Below the pieces are notes generated by a model, which had not been told where the DNA came from, did no database searches, and worked only from the letters and a program-made list of their open reading frames with translations. The position numbers were made by a program, and so were the translations under genes. DNA of 64,000 nucleotides from positions 49,414,839-49,478,838 of the forward strand of contig CM060974.1 of assembly GCA_030765045.1 (NCBI GenBank), read 5' to 3'. Below, piece after piece: positions 56,576 through 64,000 of this stretch. How positions within the stretch are numbered: position 1 is the first letter of the stretch; each line of letters opens with the position of its first letter. This stretch comes from Tenodera sinensis. Lineage: Eukaryota > Arthropoda > Insecta > Mantodea > Mantidae.

Positions 56576-56661
56576 CTAATTACCAAGATAAGTGAAGCCT
56601 TTAGTCTATAAATTTCTTTTTATTTGAGATTCTGTTGCTTCATTGTTAACAGCTTCCCTTT

Positions 56662-57262
56662 TTACCTTCCCTAATGGTAAGCAGGGAAAGTATTGTAGTC
56701 CACCCAAAAATTTGATGTCAAGATTTCACCAGAAATATTTGTTATGAGACACCCTGAATCCAAAAAAAGCATTTTTAGAAAAAGGTCGGTGTCTGTCTGT
56801 GTGTCTATCAGACTGGGGACAGCATAACTCAGAAACGAAAAGTAGGTTAAGAACCAAAGATGGTATCTAAGTTTAACATCCTTCCAGGATGCAACACGAA
56901 GATTTTGAAGAAAATAGCCCAACCCTAAACTACCCTTTACATGGAAAATGTTTCAAAAGTTATTTTCTTTAAAATGGCTCTAATGATTTTGATTAAAATG
57001 TCATATGTTTGAGATATTTTTATGACAAACGAAATCTGTATCTTAAATTTTCTGGCTATAGCCCCTGTGGTTGTATTTAGTCTGGACTACTTTTGCATAA
57101 CTGGTAAACCGTTAGAGATAGACCAAATCATACTATACAACATATGTGGATCTTGCCAAAATACACAATTTGTGTCTGAATAAATTTTCTTGTAGGGTGA
57201 GCCAATTTGGAGATATTCTTTGTTATGTGTGTGAGTTTCGGAAAACTTAAAGCTTTTGTGAA
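56662..57262 (-). repeat. CA-core dispersed repeat, copy i (5'-truncated)
   Basis: Reverse copy starting TTTTTACCTTCCCTAATGG. It stops after the TTCGGAAAACTTAAAGC block. Confidence 0.82.
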
Positions 57263-57304
57263 GTGCATTAGAGATTGTGTTGCTTCTTTGTTAACAGCTT
57301 CACT

Positions 57305-58157
57305 TTTTACCTTCTCTACTGGTAAGTAGGGGAAGTATTGTATTCCACCCAAAAATTCGATGTCGAGATTTCACCAGAAAGATGCTATGGGACCCCTGAA
57401 TCCTAAAAAAGCATTTTTAGAAAAAGGTCTGTGTCTGTCTGTGTGTCTGTCAGACTGTGGACAGCATAACTCAAAAACGAAAAGTAGGTTAAAAACCAAA
57501 GTTGGTATCTAAGTTTAATGTCTTTCAAGGATGCGACATGAAGATTTTGAAGAAAGTAGCCCTCCCTTTACATAGAAAATGTTTCAAAAATTTTTATTTT
57601 CTTTAAAATGGCTCTAATAATTTTGATTAGAATGTCATATGTTTGAGATATTTTTATGACAAACAAAACCTGTGTCTTGAATTTTCTGGCTGTAGCCCCT
57701 GTAGTCGTATTTACTCTGGACGACTTTTGCATAACTGGTAAACCATTAAGGGATAGACCAAATCATACTCCACAACATATGTGGATCTTGCTAAAATACA
57801 CCATTTATGTTTAACTAAATGTTCTTGTAGGGTGAGCCATTTCAGAGATATTCTTTGTTATGTGTGTGAGTTTCGGAAAACTTAAAACTTTTGTGAAATG
57901 CAACATAGTTGTTCATTTTTTTATATGTTAAGTGTGCACAGAGAATGGAATCTCAAAGCTTTAAAAGATTTGACTATCGCATAAAGCCTACTGTATTCTA
58001 ATATTCCCCTTGCACCTACAAGGAAATGAGCAATAAGATAATTTGTACAAATGTTTATGTCAACTAACAGGAAGATATAGGAATAAGAGTTTGTCAGAAT
58101 GGTTAGTACAAGAGTAGAGAAAGTCATGTGAGTGCAACACATCAGATTTTTTCATTG
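57305..58157 (-). repeat. CA-core dispersed repeat, copy j (full length)
   Basis: Reverse copy from TTTTTACCTTCTCTACTGG to GTGCAACACATCAGATTTTT. It is close in sequence to copy i. Both are preceded by the same 40-bp motif (TTGTTAACAGCTTC), at 56626 and 57268, so copy i plus its flank was probably duplicated in tandem. Confidence 0.87.
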
Positions 58158-58159
58158 AA

Positions 58160-58770
58160 ATTTCTAATCCTTATTGCATTTCATTTTAACCCCTGGATAT
58201 GGTACTCTTTGCACTTAAAGCAGTTTTAAATAAAGCAAATGGCTACTCCCATCTTTTAAAAGAAATTGCACTTTTTGTTCATTTAATGTCCCCAAGTTGA
58301 GGATTTAAATGTAGCATATTGATAAAGATGAGATCTTGGTTTTAGGTTGTCATCAGGAGGAACAGGCAAACATGAAGGAAACGAAGGGCAATGGTTCATA
58401 AATAAGGTTAAATTCTCACCAAGTGTTCATTTTTATTCAATTAGTATGACTCAGTTAACAAGGTAATTCCTTCACAAGTTAGTTTTTGAAATCATTGTCC
58501 AAAACTGTTTGCTCACAGCGGTGGAAACAGTTTTTGAATTCTTTTCCGCACTAAACTTTTCTTGGTATCCCATTTGGTGCAAATTGGTAACTTTCACTTT
58601 ATTTTACAATCTTCTATTCACAAAATCATTTATACATTGATTTCTGTATGTACCATCACTTGTGTGTTGTTCATTTTCTCAATTCCTGTTTTCACTTCAT
58701 TTACACAGTTTATTTGTAATAATTAGTCACATTTCATAGACAAGCTGCCACTTGTAAGATGTGCATTAAC
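58160..58770. other. No recognised feature
   Basis: AT-rich DNA without credible exon. Confidence 0.35.
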
Positions 58771-58782
58771 AAAGATGATTGA

Positions 58783-59013
58783 GTCTAAAGTAAGAGCAAA
58801 TTAGAAACTAAAAACTTCACTTATCTTATTATTTTGGTGCTGACCCTGGGGTTTCAAGCTATATCCAGCTCATTCTCAAAGCCATATAGCTGGATATAGC
58901 TTGAAACCCCAGGGTCAGCACCAAAATAATAAGATAAGTGAAGTTTTTAGTTTCTAATTTGTTCTTACTTTAGAATCTTGTTGCTTCACTGTTAATAGCT
59001 TCAATTTTTCCAT
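58783..59013. mobile_element. 231-bp hairpin insertion, 12-bp TSD
   Basis: Arms 58784-58870 and 58888-58974 are 87 bp with one mismatch and a 17-nt loop. A 39-bp tail (TTGTTGCTTCACTGTTAATA) lies only on the right. AAAGATGATTGA flanks it (58771-58782 and 59014-59025). The tail motif also occurs at 56626 and 57268. TTGAAACCCCAGG next to a short AGCT stem is reminiscent of the Penelope terminal signature. Confidence 0.85.
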
Positions 59014-59025
59014 AAAGATGATTGA

Positions 59026-60279
59026 TTTTTCTTGCTTACTGTCTTTAGCAACAGTCATTTCTTCTTTAACATACTATATTCACATCAATGCCAGCCATAC
59101 CTATGTATCCTGGGCTAACAGTTTCAAACGGAACAAACATTAATATAAATAACATCAATATTAATAAATATTGATTGCATACAATAAACATTAATGTAAA
59201 TCAACACGTGTCCATTTCATCCGAATTAAACAGGCTTATCAGGTATATAAAGTTCACTACATACATACGGAGTAGCTGTATGTTATAAATTGACAAAGTA
59301 GCATGTTTCTCCATCTCCAATTTCTAGTATCAACAATGTCCGCTGTGTTTAACCAAGTACTTTAACTTCAATATGAGTAAGAGATGAATCAGGATGTTGT
59401 TAACCACAGTGAAATTACTAGAAACAGAAATTTGTATTTTTTTGAGGTGAAATCAGCACTGAAAAATTCAATATCATAGCTGGGATTTGAACCACGGGTC
59501 TTCAGCTTATTGCTAAGCTACAATGGCCAACTTGCCAGTTCAACATTAAATTCTCCAGCTCATAAACATAACCCACACATGGCTTGTGTGTTTAAAAATA
59601 CCAGCAGTAAGCTTGTTGGCATAAATAAATAATAGAAAGTTGTATATTTAACTCTGTATTGGGTTAAATTGTTGTGGTTTTGTGAGAGATTCAATGTTAT
59701 TGTTATGGTTCTGGATATTATACATGGAGAGGGCCATTCCCATACCACATGCACTATAGTGCTTCTGGTTTTAAGTTTACTTGAGGAGAGTTGAAAATAA
59801 GGAGCGAAAATATTAATTCACTAAGTGAAAGCCTTTATCTTTTATACTATAAAGTGTTATAAGCATATGAAATCAGTTTTCAGGTAATTATGTACTTTAG
59901 CAGCGATGCTTCTTCTGACAGCCTAACATGGTACTACATTGACATGAGTTCCTATACAACCTACCTAAATGTCTTCTGGAATTAACTCTTGAAACTTCAA
60001 AACTCAACCGTTCAAAAACTGATTCTGTGTCACAACAGCCTTCTCCAGGTCCCAGTCAACTACCTGGCCACTGGGTCCCCCACTTCTGCCCACCACAGGT
60101 GTCATGAGTAGGATGCAGCACTGCAGGGTGGGACACTCAATGGTTTACTATAGTTTTCATGTCCTATGCTTATCTGAGCCAGTAACACCAATACACATAT
60201 GTAAACCTCATAACTGTGCATTACATGTAAGCCATTTCAATGTTCAGAATTTAGAATATTGAGATTATATAATGATATT
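59026..60279. other. Mostly featureless; one tRNA-like patch
   Basis: Minus strand at about 59460-59545 reads TTGTAGCTTAGCAATAAGC and CCGTGGTTCAAATCCCAGC, a SINE-like A/B box pair. Nothing else recognised. Confidence 0.4.
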
Positions 60280-60289
60280 AATAAAAGTG

Positions 60290-61094
60290 CTGTTAGTTAA
60301 TGCTGGATTTCTGACAATGAAGTCATTAATCCTCTTGCTCTCCAATATTTTTATTTCAATGTTGTTGTTGTTAGCTAATGCTGGATTTCTGACAGTGAAG
60401 TCATTAATCCTCTTGCTCTCCAATATTTTTCACTGATGGATGGGGCACTAGAAGTGGCCGGGCATATTTGAAGGTGGTCTCGATCCATTTCCTCTTGCAG
60501 ATCACATAGAGGACAGAGTGGTGAAGAATATATCCCAATTCTGTTTAAATGTTTTGCCAGACAATCATGTCCTGTAATCAACCTGAAGGTTGCAACTGCT
60601 GTTTTTCGAGGATACTCAGGAATTACTGTTTGAATGTTTGGTAGTTCCCATCTTTTATTCTTTGATTTTTCATAGTAATATTTTGCAATAATTTTTTTTG
60701 AATTCACAGTTGACTAATCTTTTAGCTGCATAAAATGGTAGATTAACTATAGATTTTTGTACACCGCTGGTACCCTTTTTTGCAAGAAAATCAGCCTTCT
60801 CATTACCACTCAGTCCACAGTGAGCTGGTATCCATTGGAAGACTAGGTATTTTTGAAGTGCTATTAGATGGCTAAGCATTTTCCAACATTCTATAATTGT
60901 TTGGTTTTTTGGTGACAACTTGGAAGTAATTGCTATAATTGCTGTCCTGGAATCTGAGAGAATAACTGCTTGCTGAAAATGTGAAATTCTGTACAAAAGA
61001 TTTTGTAGGGCCATTTGAATTGCTTCAATTTCTCCATCAAAGTTACTAGTTTCATAATTTATAGATTTGTAATAGGAAAAGAGGTGACATGTGG
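60290..61094 (-). mobile_element. LINE A insertion with two 3' ends, 10-bp TSD
   Basis: AATAAAAGTG flanks it (60280-60289 and 61095-61104). On the minus strand it covers the RNase H domain (SDSRTAIIAI, QWIPAHCGLSGNEKADFLA), a frameshift at the T8 run near 60692, the C-terminal cysteine region (CPLCDLQEEMDRDHLQIC) and the (CAA)n tail at about 60361. It is followed by 13 nt and then a second 60-bp LINE A 3' end (60290-60347). Confidence 0.9.
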
Positions 61095-61534
61095 AATAAA
61101 AGTGGAAATTGCCAGTAATGTACATAAATATCACATAGGTGAAACTAAGGCACGGTTATAATGTCTCCTGAATTAAAGCATACTGCCCTTCATTTGTTTT
61201 GATAGAAAAACATGTGATTTCCATTTGGAAAAGGGACTACTTCCTCAACATTTCAGAAGGTGATACTAAAAGGAAATTGCATCATCATAACGTGAAGGTG
61301 TGCCTTGAAAGTTTAAACAAGTTGCATTTACTGAGCATATGCTGTCCATCTTTATTGTGACTTAAATTCCAAATATTGAAATTCAACAAGCTATTAAACA
61401 ATTTGAGGGTCAATTTCTTCAACCTATGCTAAACTTTAAGGCAGATTTAAATAACGATAACTCAACAAAACTAAGAGCATAGGCTGTCCTTGATTAGCTG
61501 AAGCAAATAATCGTCATAACCTTAAACTGCGTGT

Positions 61535-61985
61535 GCAAAGTCAGGTAGGAGTGAATAAAACTACTGTTTGACAAAATTGAAGTGAAACTAATCACACAGG
61601 TTAAATTGCAAACTATTATTTGGCAGTGCATATTTGTACGACCATGACTTCCATCCCCTCACATCAATGGATTGTTGCTTTCAACTGTTATATGGAATAA
61701 ACAATTACCATGAATTCTCAACTGGGTGTGTAAAAGTGGTCAAGTCAAAAAATATACAAAATGAGTTCTGCACAGCCTTTGGTGTAATTTTGTGTACCTA
61801 ATTGGTTAAGTCATGTCACTTATTGTAACCAAGTAACATGAGTGTGCAAAAGGAGGTATGTCATAAAGCCATCAGTTGTGGATGTGCAAAGATGGTTATG
61901 TCTCTCACGTTTGACTTAGCTTATTTTACACCATCAAACCAATAGTGCAAAATTGGTTAAGTCAGTTGTAGAGCTGACTTAACTT
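61535..61985 (+). repeat. Cluster of a degenerate GTGCAAAA..GGTTAAGTC motif
   Basis: Variants at about 61540, 61727, 61798, 61850, 61880 and 61948, irregularly spaced. The pattern resembles subterminal transposase-binding repeats of a DNA transposon. Confidence 0.5.
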
Positions 61986-62183
61986 GCTATGAGCTACAAA
62001 TTTGAATTACTTATCCAACTTACACTACACCTATCTGGTGACCAAGTATTTATTTTCATTGCACTAATGTGAAGATGGAGAAATGCAAAACAGCTAACTC
62101 TGACTTGTCAACAATACACATGAAAAATTTAAGTATTCCAACTCTGTATACCAGTTCAGTAAAAACACAAACCATTTACCATC

Positions 62184-63170
62184 TTGTGTCACTTTCACTA
62201 CATATATGAAAAATACTTAAATGCTATTCCTGGACATGTTGGTAGGAGGATCTACAAATCTATTTTTGATAATGTTAAACTACAGAAACCAAAAGGGGAT
62301 GCCTACCAGACATGTGATAGACTTAAGCTGAAGATAGAGATCTCTGAAGGTGAAACATACTTGAGTTTGAGAAAAAGAAATGCACTAAGAAAACGATGAC
62401 TAGGTAGTCACTCTCAAGAAATTGTCTTACGAGGAAAGCCATAACATTCGACTTGCAACAATACTTACCAACTCCAGTAGTCAGTAGCTCCATTACCTTC
62501 TATAAAAGACAGCTATGGAGCTGAAAAATAAAGTTCACTGCTGTGATATCAAGTAAGAATACTGTTTTGTGCAGTATAAAAGATGAGTCTTAAGAGGGAC
62601 TAATGATTAGGATCTTGCCTTCACAATTAATTTAAACAACATCTAGATGTAAAAAATAGCTCATGTATTCTGATTCCTGCCAAGGACAAAACAAAAACAG
62701 TCACATTGCCATAATATGAGTGGTTGCACTTCAGGAACATCTAATCCTGCAGTCTATTGACTGCTAATTCCTAATATTAGGTTGTACACACATGAAAGTG
62801 ATGGAGATCTTACAATCATAGAAAAAAAAAGAAATTTAAGAATCGTGTTCCTATTCATCATTCTTGCTATTGCATGCAACTTTATTACCAGGAAAGTACA
62901 AGTCATTTGTGGTCACTGAAATGTCTAACAAGGACTTTTATGACTTTTTAGAATTGTTGGGAAAACAACTCATGCTAGGAAAGATTGACATAACTGGATA
63001 AAAGATTGTTTGGAGGGATATGCAGTGGCGCCATTTTCAAAAGGTTTCCTGTGGGTAATTATTTCTCAAGTACAAGTTAAGGAAAGATGATGCCAGTTTT
63101 CTCTGAAGAGGAAATAAATCTGCAGGTATCAAACCTTAAGAACTATTCTGGTCCAAATACAGTAAATGTA
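62184..63170 (+). pseudogene. Decayed insect transposon-like protein
   Basis: HYIYEKYLNAIPGHVGRRIY, then VKLQKPKGDAYQTCDRLKLKIE resembles the YRxxF...F..P..D.C.TCD..K motif of a widespread insect transposon-related protein family. Near 62940-63060 another frame reads KIVWRDMQWRHFQK, like the KV.W..I+W..F.K segment toward its end. Stops and gaps lie between. I cannot name the superfamily. Confidence 0.4.
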
Positions 63171-63346
63171 GCAAAAATAGAACTTGCTGGACCTACTTTC
63201 ATTAATATTGGCCACATTCTGGGAATTCTAGAGCACTGAAAATATCTGAAGGTGCTCTTAGTCATTACCAAATATGACGATGTTGAGTGAAGAAAGTGGT
63301 TTTATTATTCATTATAGTTTGGATGGAAAAAGCAGTTTAGCTTCCC

Positions 63347-63368
63347 ACCATGTCCATATGGACATGGT
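63347..63368. repeat. 22-bp perfect palindrome centred on CATATG
   Basis: The palindrome has half-site ACCATGTCCAT. A related GTGTCCATATGAACAC lies near 63725. The two sit upstream of the piggyBac frame and might belong to its terminal or subterminal repeats. Confidence 0.6.
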
Positions 63369-63824
63369 TGTTAAATAGTTTTATTCTTTTTGCATTGTCT
63401 GCCTGTTATTATTTTTTGCATTGGCAACCGTGCATTCTTGTGTGGGAAGGTTTAAACTCTATGCACATTCTTGTAACAATTCATTATTACCATTATCAGT
63501 GTATCTGTGACAGTCTGTATTGTAGGTAGTGCTTTGATTGTGGTAATGGAGCATATTGATGCAAAGCCTCAGCACTTATATTAAAGTAAGTATTGTTTTA
63601 TGAAGAGATTCTTTGTTATTCCAAGTAAAACTATGTGTAGTAGATAAGTTTATCAATTGTTTTGTTACTGAGAAGTTGTTAATCAATTATTCACCTTCTG
63701 CTTATAACGTCAATATTTCAGTCGTGTCCATATGAACACACAGGGCAGTTACAGGGTCAAGTATTATTTTGTTTCTATTTCTCTTTGATTTCATAACAAA
63801 GGCCTCACAGAATGTTTAGAACCA

Positions 63825-64000
63825 GGTTTGACTGTGCAGGATGTCTGAGACATCATATTTGAAGAAACCAATGTTCCTCAGGCTGATGAAATTTTCATAG
63901 CACCCCCCGATCCAGCAGTTCTCACAGACGAGGATTCAGGTGATGTGGATGAAGGAGGAATTCCAGATAATCTTAATGCTCGACAACTCCAGGCTGAAGC
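63825..64000 (+). pseudogene. piggyBac transposase N-terminus, cut by window end
   Basis: GLTVQDV, a TGA stop at 63846-63848, then DIIFEE, EIFIAPPDPAVLTDEDSGD and GGIPDNLNARQLQAEA. This matches the N-terminal acidic signature of piggyBac-type (PGBD) transposases (GLT..EV..., PPDP..LTDEDSGDED, NL.GRQL.A.AE). The in-frame stop suggests inactivation unless translation starts downstream. The catalytic domain would lie beyond the window. Confidence 0.75.

Overview
The window looks like a stretch of insect nuclear DNA. It is AT-rich, has spliced GT-AG genes, tRNA-derived SINEs, and an insect-style C2H2 zinc-finger gene whose N-terminal part is rich in KIEIKEE-like motifs. The transposon mix (Penelope-like, mariner, hAT, piggyBac, I-type LINEs with RNase H, Ty3/gypsy) fits a large, repeat-rich genome such as a cockroach, termite, cricket or stick insect; I cannot fix the order. 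No bacterial features, CRISPR arrays, rRNA genes or functional tRNA genes were seen.

Only one host gene is clear. It is a plus-strand zinc-finger gene with coding exons at 38362-38814, 47150-47181 and 52669-53767, which join in frame to about 527 codons ending in ten C2H2 fingers. Its two introns (8.3 and 5.5 kb) are full of mobile elements.

The rest is mostly mobile DNA. 1-4.7 kb: copies of a dispersed repeat with a CA-microsatellite core, hit by SINEs. 4752-11021: a complete-ended but internally deleted Ty3/gypsy element with apparently identical 795-bp LTRs, a tRNA-Lys type primer site and a GGGAAAC slippery heptamer. 11.9-14.1 kb: an I-type LINE (family A). 14.4-18.9 kb: a four-level nest (SINE in hAT in candidate solo LTR in dispersed repeat). 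20618-22354: a 1.7-kb foldback element with 740-bp arms and 8-bp target duplications, whose body is a diverged relative of the dispersed repeat. 24602-28525: a head-to-head pair of Penelope-like elements with a 14-bp duplication. 30.6-31.3 kb: a mariner remnant split by a SINE. 32369-35862: LINE family B with a 16-bp duplication and an inverted duplication near its 3' end. 39.3-40.9 kb: a second hAT remnant. 48781-49601: a TA-flanked TIR element. 49.8-59 kb: several Penelope-derived fragments and foldbacks. 50.6-51.24 kb: a giant (ATT)n array. 60.3-61.1 kb: a LINE A insertion with two 3' ends. 61.5-63.2 kb: a decayed transposon-like region with repeated short motifs. 63.8 kb to the end: the start of a piggyBac transposase.

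Many insertions keep target-site duplications that I could read by eye, so their relative ages can be ordered. All family calls rest on motifs recognised by eye; no database search was run.
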